Source: Hippopus hippopus
Lineage: Eukaryota; Mollusca; Bivalvia; Cardiida; Cardiidae
Direction: 5' to 3'
DNA length: 64,000 bases
Assembly: GCA_946811185.2 (NCBI GenBank)
Contig: OX328107.1
Coordinates: 13,481,565-13,545,564 of the forward strand
In this document: piece after piece, positions 1 to 12,281 of the stretch
Layout: every line of letters begins with the position of its first letter
How positions within the stretch are numbered: position 1 is the first letter of the stretch
Made by a program: the position numbers and the translations under genes
Notes under the pieces: generated by a model
Database searches by the model: none
The model's input: only the letters and a program-made list of their open reading frames with translations
Told to the model about the DNA's origin: nothing

Positions 1-925
1 TCCTAAGTGATTGACAATTTCATCGTGCGTGTCCGGAAAAGAAAGCGAATAAAAGGCTGTCAGATTGATAACGTCATTAATTACTAAAATGACGGCAATG
101 ACAAAAAAGGTACATCTGATTTGAAATCTGTATAAAAGTGCGTAATGTTATGACAATTAAATGAAATTACCAGACAAAAAACTTGCATATTTTATTTACA
201 TATATGCTTATTTCTATCTCTTTATTTGATTTTTAAAGCCATGCTATAAATGAACAAAACTGTTACCTTACTTTCCGGACACCCTGTATTATATTTCAGT
301 TGACAAACAGTTCGTACATTCATTTTTTTAACGTGGTTTATCAGTTCCGTTTGAATTTTTCACCGATAAAAAGATAGATGTGAATAACTCATGGATGTTT
401 TTTATATCGTTGCTAAACGACTTACAGTGGCGCCGCCATATATAAGATTACGTGATTGGCAGTTCAAATGGAAACGACAGTTATAAAGACAAGGTTAAAT
501 GTAGGGACGGAATCGGCCGAGTTGTGACGAGTGCCTGTTTATATCTAACAGAATATCCCATGCAATCTCAGTCGCAATTTTCGGACGTTTAATGACTACC
601 ATAAAGTACTATATAAGGGTAATTCTGAAATGGGAGTTCCGATAGAAACGATCTTTCAACTTGTATTTTTCAGCCACATGTTAACAATATAATAAACATC
701 AACAGATAAGACGTTAAAAGATAAATAGAATACGTTTATATTGTTGTCGTATATCAAAAATATCTAACTCGGTTGTGAGAATTGATCATTGTCTCGCCAA
801 AGCTCGATAATTATCAGTTCTCTCAACCTCGTTAGATAATACGACAACACTATGTACATATTCTTTATACGGTATATATCATAGAATATTGATTAGTGTA
901 AATCAAAGATCATATAGCCTTTTTT
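1..925. other. AT-rich non-coding stretch
   Basis: No exon or long open frame is recognisable. Positions 464-532 resemble the reverse complement of 41086-41155, sharing the core ggaatcggccgagttgtgac, so this is part of a dispersed repeat. The stretch ends in half of a family A hairpin (about 926-951) cut off by the next repeat. Confidence 0.5.
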
Positions 926-956
926 TAAGTCTGATCTTGATCTGCACTGTCAATTT

Positions 957-2440
957 TTAGCTCCACTGGCCGAAGGCCAGCGGGCTTATGTCATGGCCCG
1001 GTGTCTGTCGTGCGTCCGTGCGTGCGTGCGTCCGTCCGTCCGTGCGTGCGTGCGTTAACTTTCATTTCAAACATCTTCTTCTCTGAAACTACCCACCCAA
1101 TTTTGATGAAACTTCACAGAATTGATTCTGCCATGGTCCTCTTCAGAATTTCTTGAAAGAATTTGATTCCTTCAAAAACTCTGGTTGCCATGGCAACAAA
1201 ACTGAAAAATATTGAAATTCTTTGAAAATCTTCTTATCTGAAACCACAAGGCCCAGGGCTACCAAATTTGGCATGTAGCTTTATCTAGTGGACCTCTACC
1301 AAGTTTCTTCAAATTATAGCCCTGGGTCAAATTTGGCCCCGTCCAGGGGGTCACAAGTTTTATATGGGGTTATATAGGGAAAAGTTTAAAAATCTTATTG
1401 TACCTAGCCATAAAACCCTAGGGCTACCGAATTTTGCATGTAGCTTTATCTAGTGGGCTTCTACCAAGGGGGCCCAAAGTATAGCCCTGGGGTCAAGTTT
1501 GGCCCTGCCCCGGGGGTCACAAGTTTTACATGGGCTAATAAAGGGAAAACTATATAAATCTTCTCGTACCTAGCCATAAGGCCCTAGGGCTACCGAATTT
1601 TGCATGTAGCTTTATCTAGTAGGCCTCTACCAAGAGGGCCCAAAGTATAGCCCTGGGGTCAAATTTGGAACTCTCCCCCGGGGCCACAAGTTTTATATGG
1701 GTTTATATAGTGAAAACTTAAAAAATCTTCTTGTACCTAGCCATAAGGCCTAGGGCTACCAAATTTTGCATGTTGCTTTATCTAGTGGGCCCCTGCCAAG
1801 AGGGCCCAAATTGTAGCCCTGGGGTCAAGTTTGGCCCTGCCCCGGGGGTCACAAGTTTTACATGGGCTAATAAAGGGAAAACTATATAAATCTTCTCGTA
1901 CCTAGACCATAAGGTCTATGGCTACCAAATTTTGCATGTAGCTTTATCTAGCAGGCCTCTACCAAGAGGGCCCAAATTATAGCCCGTGGGTCAAGTTTTG
2001 CCCCTCCCCAGGGATCACAAGTTTTACGTGGGCTCATATAGTGAAAACTTTAGAAATCTTCTTATCACTAACCATAAGGGCTACTAAATTTAGCCCTGTT
2101 TCACGGGTCTTATATTTATACAGGGCCATTTATTTAGGAAACTTTTAAAATCTTCTTGTTTATAACAACACATTCTAGACCTGTATTATTTGGTATGGGG
2201 CTTTATCTTGTGGACCTCCACCAGGATTCCAGTAATGTTAGCTCTGTGGTCAAAAACGGATGTGTCCTGAGGTCATAACTTTCTCGTAGGATTTTATAAA
2301 AAAAAAATTGTATGTCTTCTAGTTTGAAACCAATTTGCCAAGTATTGTAATGTTTGGCTTGTATTGTTTTTACTTATTAGCCAGTGGTGCGATGCAGGGC
2401 CATCATGGCCCTCTCGTTAATGATTCGCTTACCTTAATTT
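957..2440 (+). repeat. Tandem-unit dispersed repeat, 166-bp period
   Basis: The head is ctccactggccgaaggccag followed by a GTCC/GTGC-rich run. The body is diverged units: the phrase tttgcatgtagctttatcta recurs with gcatg at 1271, 1436, 1602, 1768 and 1934, a spacing of 165-166 bp. It ends near 2435 with a short palindrome around gggccatcatggccctc. Architecture (head, GTCC run, tandem units, ggccatcatggcc tail) matches the element at 7504-9031, so both belong to one structural class with different monomers. There is no coding capacity. Confidence 0.75.
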
Positions 2441-2503
2441 GAAGATATAAATTTATGGCGACAATGGATTATTTTTGCTTTTTCTTTCTTTTTTCTCTTT
2501 AAG

Positions 2504-2561
2504 CCTTTCATTTCCATCCTTGCACGCGTCATCGACAGCCTATGGAATGCTTTATCTATTT
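2504..2561 (+). CDS. Phospholipid phosphatase, exon with catalytic motif C2
   Basis: A 58-bp internal exon between a polypyrimidine tract ending ctctttaag and the donor gtaagtatt. After one base completing a split codon it encodes LSFPSLHASSTAYGMLYLF. This fits the lipid phosphate phosphatase C2 motif (usually PSGH): Pro, Ser and the catalytic His are kept, while Gly is Leu here. It ends in phase 0, matching the phase-0 start of the exon at 10224. The family is a six-TM enzyme of the plasma membrane or ER that dephosphorylates phosphatidate, lysophosphatidate and sphingosine-1-phosphate on the outer or lumenal face. The exon with motif C1 (KxxxxxxRP) is not in the window and should lie upstream. 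Whether it is a PLPP1-3 type or another PAP2 branch cannot be settled. Confidence 0.72.
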
Positions 2562-2693
2562 GTAAGTATTTCTATCAATATCGGTATCCTCGCTTATAAA
2601 TAGAGAATAATATGTTAGTGTCTACAAATACCAGTGACATCTAACGAAGTTGGGAAAATGTATCATGAAGGACCTTCTTTTTGCCATAATTAT

Positions 2694-2907
2694 TTAACCC
2701 TTCTCCTGCTAAATGATTTACTTGTAAATGAAACTTTCAAGCCGATAGTAAAAACCCGAATGATGCTATTTCAAATTCATTTTTTTGGAGAAGAATATCT
2801 CCTGATCGGACAGTGTAGATCCAAGATCAGACTGCACGTTCTGTTCAGGCTTAATTTGATCTACACTGTCCGCAAAAGGTCAGTAAGTAGCGCAGTCTAA
2901 AGGTTAA
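2694..2907. mobile_element. Family A MITE, full length
   Basis: Starts ttaaccc and ends ggttaa. The right half is a hairpin built from cggacagtgtagatccaaga and its diverged complement. It lies in the first visible PLPP intron. Confidence 0.75.
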
Positions 2908-3712
2908 CATATAACACTTATGGATATATTTTTAGACACTAACATATAATTTTGTGTTCTATTTATCTGTTTACGGTTTTCAGAAAACTCGATTAATGTA
3001 GGTCATAAATTTTAATCAATATTTACGTCTGACAATTGATACCTGACTCAAATTCTAGGTATTTCTGCGGTTCACAACACAGGAAGGAATAAAAAGACAC
3101 GAGACAAAACCTTGCGGTGCAAGCTTAATTCTATTTAACTGAAGACAAGTTTGATGAAAGTTGATCTCAAAACCAAACGAATCTCGGATTTTTTGTAGAT
3201 CTATCACAAAACGAATTTTATTGAAGATTTCTTTAAACGAAATTGATTAAAGTTTATATCAAAACTCTACGAATCTCAGATTTTTTGTATCACAAAACAG
3301 AATATCACCGACTAGACTAAAGGACAAAATGTTCAACAGCAAAAAATCGCACATGGAAATTTTCATTTATAAAACCCATCTTACTTTCAAAAATAAATAC
3401 TTCAATATTACTTTTTTTCATGAGCATTGGCGAGTTCTGATTGGCTGAAAAATTTTTTTCATAGCTCCATGAAAAAAAAAATTAAGCAGTGCCGGAACTA
3501 CTTTTGCAGTCAAACTAATGTAAACATACATGTATACGAGATTCCATAATGTTTTTCTGTCTGATTTTATATCCAGTCCGAATTTCAAATTGCTAGCTCA
3601 ATTTATTTTCTCTGAACATTGAAAAAAATATCATACAGTAAATTCAAAGAGACAGCTTACACTCATTGTCACTTTGCTATGTCCTAACAAACTTATTTTC
3701 AACTTACTTCTA
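2908..3712. other. Intron sequence without recognised features
   Basis: AT-rich intron. A Kpn-like internal duplication (about 3150-3300, two copies of an 'aaccaaacgaatctcggattttttgta'-type phrase) is visible; nothing else is recognised. Confidence 0.4.
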
Positions 3713-6700
3713 CACGGGTAGGAAACTTCATATTCAGAGCCAATGGCTCTGACGAGAAAATGTTGTGTTGGTCTTCCGTTTCCGAAGATGTCGGCTGAAA
3801 AACAAACAAAAAACAGGTAAGCTTGTCATTATTTGCAATCATGTGTTCTTATGTCTTTGAAATTCAAAAAAAGGAGAATGTCATGCAATGCCCTGGTCTT
3901 TCAACGTGTTTTCTACACTACGGAAAGTTGTAACAAGTGTACGATGTTGTCTGAATCATTTGTGGCGTGGGTTGACCTTAGCTAAAATAATACGTCACGG
4001 ACCTAAATTCAGTCTATTATTGCCATATAATTGGCAATTAAAAGAGAGTCTTGCTGTCCTAAAAGCGTGAATTAATGTCTTGAAATGTTACATTCACTGC
4101 TGGTAAAGAATTGAAAAGAAATAGCACAAAATGATGAAAATAAAGAAGGGCTCTGATTATGTGGACCGGCTCTGAAAAGTGAGTCGGCACCGATTAATGA
4201 GGGCTTCCTTTCGAAAATTTAGTTTTCTGTAAAAATTTACTTGGGAAGTAGGCTTTGTTTTTCCGTTAATACCTTTTAGTCCAAAATGTAGTACTTCTGT
4301 TGGATGGAACATGACCGAATTTATGAAAGTACAAAGGACTGGTATTGTCACGATTGAAAAATCCTGTCGAAAATTAGTCTATCTGACTTTTGAAAATACT
4401 TTTGTGTAGCTTTTGATTAACAGAATGGTCTATACATGTATATAGCATTTGTCATGCTTTCGTCGTAAGTGCAGTCCACATGTAAGCAAAAAAAGAAAAA
4501 GAAAAATATTTGGCATTTTCGGAAAACTATCTGGTCTTGAAACAGGTATTAAAAAGCTAAATGGAAAATGTACCGACCGTAGCAGAGATATTAAACAGAA
4601 AAAGAAAACTTTTACAGAGCGTGAGAAATACAATTGACCTATTCGCATTACACGTCTAGGGTATGTGTGTGAACACTCTTAACTCTTTCAACACCTAACA
4701 CGACACAACACTATGTCAGGTGGGTGGGGTATATACAAGTCTTTAAATTCACAAGCACGTCAAGACCAAAAATGTTCATAGATCCCTGATTTTGATTGTA
4801 CTCACTCAGATCTTTCAATGCTCATTTAACCAAACGCATATTAGATCAGAATATGTCATATATTAGTTATTTTCTAAGCCGATGAGAAACAAACATCCAT
4901 CCAAGCGAACGATCACGTTTTGTTCAGTCTAATATTGATCTACACTGGCTGCAGAACCAACTAAAGTTGTGACAGGCACTTTAAGGGTTCATAATGAATA
5001 GCTTCGAGTTATTTATTTTTCTTTTTCCGTCCTAGATTTTTGTATGAATGTCCTAAACATTGTCGTTTGCACCTCTTTTCAAGAAATGTCGCGCCGACCC
5101 CTCCCCATTTCTAATGTAGAAATCATTCACTTTACGCCGTAATTAGATTGAGATTCTAGCTCCAATATCATGATATAATGAGTGTGTATGTGAATTAGCT
5201 GTTTTGAGTCATTATTGAGGAGAAAAAGGCAGTTTGAAGGGTCTTTGAATGGATTATGTAAACTTTGCACCTTCTTTGTCGTGGGTTTTCGTGTTTTGCC
5301 GTGCCGAGTAATTTTGATTAAGTAAAAAGTAAAATTCTGAAAAAAAAACCTGCGTATCGTCATTTTTTCGAACAGTTTAGGGAATTTTCATGGTGTATTT
5401 TACGTGTACGTCTGCTTAAAGAAAGCATTAAAAGTCTTAAAGTTTTGAAAAACCTTGCTCCGAAAAACAATCCGATGTCCGAAATTCTTTTAAGCATGTG
5501 CAGACAAAATGGATACGAATAAAACGGGACAATACGAAAGTTTTTTTTTCAGAGTTTTACTTTTTACTTAATCAAAATTACTCGGCACGGCAAAACACGA
5601 AAACGCACGACAAAACAGGAGCCAAATTTACATAAATCGCTCAAAGACCCTTCAAACTGCCCTTTTATCCTATATAATGACTCAAAACAGCTAATTGCAT
5701 ACATATTCAGTAAATCATGATATTGGAGCTGCAATCTCAATCTAATTACGGCGTAAAGTGAATGATTTCTACATTAGAAATGGGGAGGGGTCGGCGCGAC
5801 ATTTCTGAAACAAGTGCAAACGACAATGTTTAGGACATTCATACAAAAATCTAGGACGGAAAAAGAAAAATAAATAACTCGAAGCTATTCATTATGAACC
5901 CTTAAAGTGCCTGTCACAACTTTAGTTGGTTCTGCAGCCAGTGTAGATCAATATTAGACTGCACAAAACGTGATCGTTCGCTTGGATGGATGTTTGTTTA
6001 TCATCGGCTTAAAGGTAACTGATATGTAACATTTTCTGATCTAATATGCATCTGTTTAATTGAACATTGAAAGATCTGGGTAAGTACTATCAGAATCAGG
6101 GATCTATGAACATTTTTTGGTCTTGACGTGCTTGTGAAATAGATTCTTTTTTGTTGTAAAAGACTTGTATATACCCCACCCACCTGACATACTGTTGTGT
6201 AGTGTTAAGTATTAAAAAGAGTTAAGAGTGTTCACACATATACCCTAAGGCGTGTATTGCGAATAGGTCAATTGTATTTCGCACGCTTTGTAAAAGTTTT
6301 ATTTTTTTCTATTCATCATCTCTGCCTAGGTCGGTACATTTTCCATTTAGCTTTTTAATGACTGTTTCAAGATGCCAAATATTTTTCATTATTTTTCTTA
6401 CTTGTAGGCTGCACTTACGACGAAAGCATGACAAATGCTATATACATGTATAGACCATTCTGTTAATCAAAAGCTACACAAAAGTATTTTCGAAATTCAG
6501 ATAGACTAATTTTCAACAGGATTTTTTAATCGTGACAATACCAGTCCTTTGTATTTTCATAAATTCGGTCATGTTCCATCCAACAATAGTACAACATTTT
6601 GGACTAAAAGGTATTAACGGAAATACAAAGCCTACTTCCTAAGTAAATTTTTACAGAAAACTAAATTTTTGAAAGGAAGCCCTCATTAATCGGTGCCGAC

Positions 6701-7172
6701 TCACATTTCAGAGCCGGTCCACATAATCAGAGCCCTTCTTTATTTTCATCATTTTTTGTTTTATTTCTTTTCAATTCTTTACCAGCAGTGAATGTAACAT
6801 TTCAAGACATTAATTCACGCCTTTAGGACAGCAAGACTCTCTTTTAATTGCCAATTATATGGCAATAATAGACTGAATTTAGGTCCGTGACGTATTATTT
6901 TAGCTAAGGTCAACCCACGCCACAAATGATTCGGACAACATCGTACACTTGTTACAACTTTCCGTAGTGTAGAAAACACTTTGAAAGACCAGGGCATTGC
7001 ATGACACTCTCCTTTTTTTGAATTTCAAAGACATAAGAATACATGATTACAAATAATGACAAGCTTACCTGTTTTTTGGTTGTTTTTCAGCCGACATCTT
7101 CGGAAACGGAAGACCAACACAACATTTTCTCGTCAGAGCCATTGGCTCTTAATATGGAGTTTCCTATCCGTG
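3713..7172. mobile_element. 3.46-kb foldback element (family D)
   Basis: The ends are cacgggtaggaaac and its near complement. The two arms (about 3713-5360 and 5535-7172) are inverted copies of about 1.65 kb around a spacer of about 170 bp. A direct repeat TTCTA flanks it (3708-3712 and 7173-7177), so it moved as a unit. No transposase frame is visible; the small frames in both arms are mirror images and not convincing genes. Family A-like hairpin sequence (about 4920-4975) sits inside each arm. A second, internally deleted copy lies at 34713-37100. Confidence 0.85.
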
Positions 7173-7389
7173 TTCTAGCGTATTGAACTTCTAATGATAA
7201 ATCTACTAAATCTGCCAATGTTCAATACTATAATGACGTCATGAATTACCTCATTATTACGTCATGAACGAGCAGATATACCGCGCTATGAATTATCAAT
7301 GAAATGGGCATTAAATAAATACGCAATGTTGGATTTACAAAATAAAGCAGTTACAGTAAAATTTAAGTACATATTTGTTGTCTGTGATA

Positions 7390-9085
7390 TTGAATTATAA
7401 GAAATGAAGAGAATTTTTTTTTTTTTTTTTTTTTTTTTTTGTTTTCATGGAGGTATGAAAAAAAAAAAACCTAAGCACACTTTTCAGTGTGATGAGGTTT
7501 TTTTAGCTCACCTGAGCACGAAGTGCTCATGGTGAGCTATTGTGATCGTGCTGTGTCCGGCGTCCGGCGTCCGTCGTGCGTCGTCCGTCGTGCGTCGTGC
7601 GTCGTCAACTTTTACCTTGTGTACACTCTAGAGGCCACATTTTCAGTCCGATACTTGTGAAACTTGGTCAGAATGTTTGTCTTGATCATATCTCGGACGA
7701 GTTCGAAAATGGGTCATGTCGAGTCAAAAATTAGGTCACTAGGTCAAATCTTAGAAAAACATTGTGTACGCTCTAGAGGCCATATTTTCAGTCCAATACT
7801 CCTGAAAGTTGGTCAGAATGTTTGTCTTGATGATATCTCGGACGAGTTTGAAAATGGGCCATGTCGGGTCAAAAACTAGGTCACCACGTCAAATCTTAGA
7901 AAAACCTTGTGTACGCTCTAGAGGCCACATTTTCAGTCCAATACTCTTGAAAATTAGCCAGAATGTTTGTTTTAATAATATCTCAGATGAAATCGAAAAT
8001 GGATCATGTCGGGTCAAAAACTAGGTCACCAGGTCAATTATTAAAAAAACCTTGTGTATGCTCCAGAAGCCACATTTTCTGTCCAATACTCTTGAAATTT
8101 GGTTAGAATGTTTGTCTTGATAATATTGCAGACGAGTTGGAAAGTGGGCCATGTGGGGTCAAAAACTAGGTCACTAGGTCAAATCTTTGAAAAACCTTGT
8201 GTACGCTCCAGAAGCCACGTTTTCAGTCCAATGCTCTTTAAAGTTGGTCAGAATGTTTGTCATGATGATAGCTTGGATGAGTTTGAAAATGGGTTATGTC
8301 AGGTCAAAAACTAGGTCACCAGGTCAAATCTTAGAAAAACCTTATGTAAGCTCTAGAGGCCACATTTTCAGTCCAATAATCTTGAAATTCGGTCAGAATG
8401 CTTGTCTTGATAATTTCTTAGACTAGTATGAAAATGGGTCATGTTGGATAAAAAACTAGGTCACAAGGTCAAATCTCGGAAAAACCTTTCGTACTATAAT
8501 TACAGTCCAATATTCTTTAAACTTGTATTAGAATGTTTGTCTTGATGATATCTTGCATGAGTTTGAAAATGGGTCACGTGGAATAAAAACTAGGTCACCA
8601 AGTTTCATCCTTGAAAAACCATGTGTACGCTCTAGTAGGGCCACATTTTCTGTCCAATAATCTTGAAATTTGCTATGAAATGTTTGTCTTGATAATATCT
8701 TAGACTAGTAATATGGATCATACTGGATAAAAAACTAGGTCACTAGGTCAAATCTCGGAAAAACCTTTTATACACCCTACAGGCCACATTTTCTCTCAAA
8801 TACTCTTGAAAGTTTGTCGGAATGTATGTCTGGATAATTTCTACATGTCAAGTAGGCCGCTGAGACAAATTCTAGAAAAAGCTTGTGTGTACTCTAGAGG
8901 CCATATTTGTAAGCCCAATACTAATGAGTGTTTGTCAGAGTGTTTGTCTTAATATCTCTGAAGAGATTGGAAATGGGTCATGTTTGATCAAAAGGCTCAG
9001 GTGACTTCAGGGCCACCATGGCCTTCTTGTTTTTCATACCTCCATGAAAACAAAAAAGTTCTCTTCATTCCTTAAGTGTTAAATT
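7390..9085. mobile_element. Inverted-repeat shell around the 145-bp tandem element
   Basis: Sequence at about 7395-7475 (gaagagaa, T-run, ttttcatggaggtatgaaaa) returns as its complement at about 9030-9085. The pair brackets the tandem element, as though it lies within a larger non-autonomous DNA element. A poly-T run of about 30 bases sits in the left arm. Confidence 0.5.
7504..9031 (+). repeat. Tandem-unit dispersed repeat, 145-bp period
   Basis: The head is agctcacctgagcac with its hairpin complement gtgctcatggtgagct, then a GTCCGTCGTGCG-rich run. About nine diverged 145-bp units follow; equivalent positions fall at 7664, 7809 and 8099. Each carries phrases such as ctctagaggccacattttca and aaaactaggtcac. 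The tail is caggtgacttcagggccaccatggcc. Open frames of 71 codons here come from the repeat period and are not genes. Confidence 0.85.
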
Positions 9086-9109
9086 ACGTCACATGTGACG
9101 TCACGCAGT

Positions 9110-9485
9110 GCTTATCTCAGACATATAGGATTTTTTCTTTATTGATGTATGAAAACAGAGGTAGTTATCAGATATCACATAAGTTGGCGTTTAAGCTGAA
9201 AATTTATCAAACGGTTCTAGGAAAAATGTTATTTAGTTAGCCTTTGGCGAGCTTGATATTTTTTCTTGACGAGTTTAATAAATTTTTTATTTCGAACGCC
9301 AACGAACACTTCACAAATTATAGATCAGAAGATGCAAAACCATCTACAGATGTACGTGCGGTAATATCCATAAAAACCCATTCACTTATATGAAATAGGT
9401 ACATTGTGATATCAAACGTGTATAAGAAAATTCGTGATGGGTATATTACAAGGGAGGTTATGTGACAATACAATATCTTCAGAGT
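9110..9485. mobile_element. Family F inverted-repeat element
   Basis: Shares phrases with 48520-49415, including tatcacataagttggc, cgagtttaataaa and taatatccataaaa. An internal hairpin of ggaaaaatgttatt against the downstream attttttcttgacgag is visible. It ends near gggaggttatgtgac. Confidence 0.6.
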
Positions 9486-9499
9486 AGAAACTAACAATG

Positions 9500-9590
9500 A
9501 TTGCTTCAGCTCTTTGCCAGACAAAAAAAAAATTAACTTGTCCCTACTGGAAGCTAATTGCAGACGACAAATCAAATGTGCCTTATATGA
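9500..9590 (-). mobile_element. Family B MITE fragment
   Basis: Reverse-orientation end piece: ctctttgccagacaaaa, then gcagacgacaaatcaaatgtg, as in the 3' half of family B. Confidence 0.5.
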
Positions 9591-9771
9591 CGGGAATACT
9601 GTTTGGAGAGGATATAATAGGTTTTGGTAACCAGCAATTTCCTCTTTTATACAACATTTTCAAACTCCCTCTTCGTCACCTGTTGTGCTGGTGCTGGGAC
9701 GTTAAATCTAGGAAGAGTATGTTAAAGGATTAACTGAACCTTCCAAAAATCTGGATATTCCAAGGTCACCT

Positions 9772-9973
9772 TTAACCCTTAGGCAGCTCACTGACCCTTT
9801 GTGGACAGTGTAGATCAAGATCAGACAGTACAGAACTTGCAGTCTGATCTTTGATCTACAATGTCCGATAAGGAGATGTTTTCCCCCACAAAAATGAATT
9901 AAGATAACATTATTTGGGGTTTTATCATTGGCTTGAAATTTCCGTTTCATTTATTTAAGAGGATAAGGGTAAA
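9772..9973 (-). mobile_element. Family A MITE, full length
   Basis: Bounded by ttaaccctta and ataagggtaa; the central hairpin is gtgtagatcaagatcagac against gtctgatctttgatctaca. Confidence 0.75.
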
Positions 9974-10223
9974 CGGCTCAGCCAATCAGAGTTGTCAATA
10001 AAAAGTCGTTCGATTTATCTTTCCAATGGAGAACTTCCATAGTTTCAAGAATTAGATCTAGATGCTTTCCGTAGGTCTACTTCTGCTTTCAAAAACGTTG
10101 AGGCAATGGTTAAGAAAGCTAAACAGCAAGGTGACTGTCCTGCGCCTGTACTCGGATCTAGGCATAATTGAGCGAGAATGGAGTGGGGGCGCTGATTTTA
10201 ATGAGATTTCTATTTTCAAACAG

Positions 10224-10412
10224 ATATTTTTGTGCCAAAGAGACAACTACTGGACACGGACCTACGTGATAAATTTGTGTACTGCCATCATACAGTGTTT
10301 TGCAGTAACTTGGGTAGTGTTTGTAGCTGTGTCACGTGTTAACGACAACAGACATCATGTACGTGACGTCATCGCCGGAAGTGTATGGGGATTTGTATTT
10401 TGCCTGATACTG
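10224..10412 (+). CDS. Phospholipid phosphatase, exon with catalytic motif C3
   Basis: A 189-bp, 63-codon exon in phase 0 at both ends, after acceptor tctattttcaaacag and before donor gtacgc. It contains a hydrophobic segment followed by SRVNDNRHHVRD, which fits the PAP2/LPP C3 signature SR-x5-H-x3-D. The His (eighth residue of that string) is the phosphoryl-accepting nucleophile of the family and the Asp supports it. A last hydrophobic segment follows the motif (TM6). It joins in frame to the C2 exon at 2504-2561 and to the tail exon at 12282. The open frame extends upstream to 10062, but that part shows no family resemblance and the acceptor explains the true start. All three core residues visible in the window are kept, so activity is expected. 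Confidence 0.85.
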
Positions 10413-10913
10413 GTACGCTTTTTTTCGATATGTCTCTTATTTCTCTTATGTCTCTTATAACTTTACCAGGATGCCAGTCAATATAACAATTGGTGCTGGC
10501 ATTTTTGGCGACGCCACTCTCACTAAAGCAACTCGTTTTACATCAGAGTTGCAGTGAGGTATTTGTTGAATAACGTCTACGTTTTCCAATGCTTTAAATA
10601 TTCAATGAATAGAAAACCTATCTAGTCTAAGTCATTGCTTCTGAATCTTAGCCAGGCAGAGCTTAGAAATCAAACTCCTAAAGGAAGGCCGCGGAAATTA
10701 TCACAGCCATTTTAGCTAGCAGTTCATATCCAAGCCATTGCTAAGTTGCTAAGCCATTGCTTAGTTGCTTCTTTACGGCTATGTGTCCGCTTGTCGAAAT
10801 TTGGAGCTAGCAACATCTTTGTGCAAGTACTGGCTTTCTATTGTTTCGTTTTGCTTATTTTTCTTCTCTTATGACCGGCAGATATAAAGGTCCTAATTCG
10901 AAACGTATCCTCT

Positions 10914-11220
10914 GTTTCAACCAGATTAGCTCAGGTGGTAAAATACTATAATTGTTATCTTGGAATACTTGAGGATGTGTATTGGATTCCCACGTCCGGT
11001 AAACTTAAAATTACCAATGATTGAGTCTTTCGGATTTGATTTTAAAACCTAGGGTGCTATACACCGAGAACCAGGCGTAACTTAGGATGGGTTTCGTCTG
11101 TCATCTTTCACTATTCCCGCATAACATAAAGTTTAAAACTTAAGCAGTCTTGGGTGCGTTGCCCATGTGCCCATGTGTGCAACCGGTGACGACAATAAAT
11201 ATACCAAAAATCGACCTTAT
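10914..11220 (+). mobile_element. tRNA-derived SINE
   Basis: The head gattagctcaggtggtaaaa resembles a pol III A box, and ggattcccacgtcc stands where a B box would. A central region with gtctttcggatttga resembles the core of the SINE near 61.5 kb. It lies in the last PLPP intron. Confidence 0.55.
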
Positions 11221-11639
11221 CCTTTAATGTTGTTTTTTTTTTTTTAGGTTTAGCTATCTAAGCTGGACTTGCACTGTATGAAATCCATTGCTTAATATCG
11301 ATCTGTGAATATAGTTAAGAAAAAACTTTCTTGAGTCACTTTTGCTAGTTTTATGGGTGCCTGCTTAGAGCAGATCTGACTAGATACCATTATGTATACT
11401 TTTCTGTAATTTAATACACATGTATAGTTTATCATGTAATTTTCAATGGCATAACAATTTTTACATTTGCGTTTGTTATCAAAAATGTTATGAAATTGGA
11501 AACATCATCGAGTATGATTTAAAATGTTGTACTTATTTCACAATCTATGTAAAATGTATCTCAGTAAGATTAACTCATTAATTTCATATGTATTTGCATC
11601 GTTTTGAGTCTGATCTTTCATGCTTTTTCGAAAATGAAA

Positions 11640-11690
11640 TTATATATATATATATGTGTGGGTGGGGGGGGGGGTGTGTGTGTGTGTTTT
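11640..11690. repeat. (TA)n-(G)n-(TG)n microsatellite
   Basis: Adjacent TA, G and GT runs next to a family A copy. Confidence 0.8.
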
Positions 11691-11696
11691 GTGTCA

Positions 11697-11907
11697 TTTA
11701 CCCTTAGGCTGCAAAGCGCGACTCAAGGATCTTTTTCACAAAGAGTAGATCGAGATCAGACTGCACAAAACGTGATGTCTGATCTTGGATTTACACTGTC
11801 CGATACGGAGATATTTTTCCCTAAAATATACCTTTGAAATAGCAACATTTGGGTTTTTGCTATCGGCTTGAAAGTTTCCTTTTAATATCTAGCAAGTTTA
11901 GGGTTAA
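11697..11907 (-). mobile_element. Family A MITE, full length
   Basis: Ends acccttaggctgc and tttagggttaa; the hairpin is tagatcgagatcagactgca against gtctgatcttggatttacac. Confidence 0.7.
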
Positions 11908-12059
11908 GATCTGTAAGGACTCTCCTATGGCCACTTTTTTAAGTAAAATATTTCCTAAACATGTTTTTTTTTTCCTATCATTGGCTGAAAAAGACTCCTT
12001 GTCTTGAAATATTACCCTTGTACATGTATTTGTTAAAGTTTTTGTTTTATTCACTATAT

Positions 12060-12226
12060 GTTATATTGTAAAGGAGAAAATGCTGGTAACCAACCAGCAT
12101 TTTCTCATTTTCCCAAAATGTTTTCTACACTTTCAAAGACAAATCCCGTCGTTTGACCTACATTGAAACCGTCGTTTGTTTCCAACTTAATACATCTAAA
12201 ATTTTGTCGTCTGATAAAGAGTTAAA
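12060..12226 (+). mobile_element. Family B MITE, 5' shortened
   Basis: The central palindrome gaaaatgctggtaaccaacc is followed by the complement agcattttctc, and the copy ends gtctgataaagagttaa. It sits just before the last PLPP exon. Confidence 0.7.
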
Positions 12227-12281
12227 TACATGTATACCGTACAGTCATTGTTTAATTTTAGCCGTTTGCTTACCGTTTCAG

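Noticed and set aside
3888..4070. 60-codon frame repeated in all foldback arms
   Set aside because: Repeated because the arms are repeated; no motif, no length conservation beyond the arm sequence.
7664..8426. Four overlapping 71-79 codon frames
   Set aside because: They follow the 145-bp repeat period and encode the repeat.
10062..10223. Upstream extension of the PLPP exon frame
   Set aside because: It shows no PAP2 resemblance and an acceptor at 10223 gives a phase-consistent exon.
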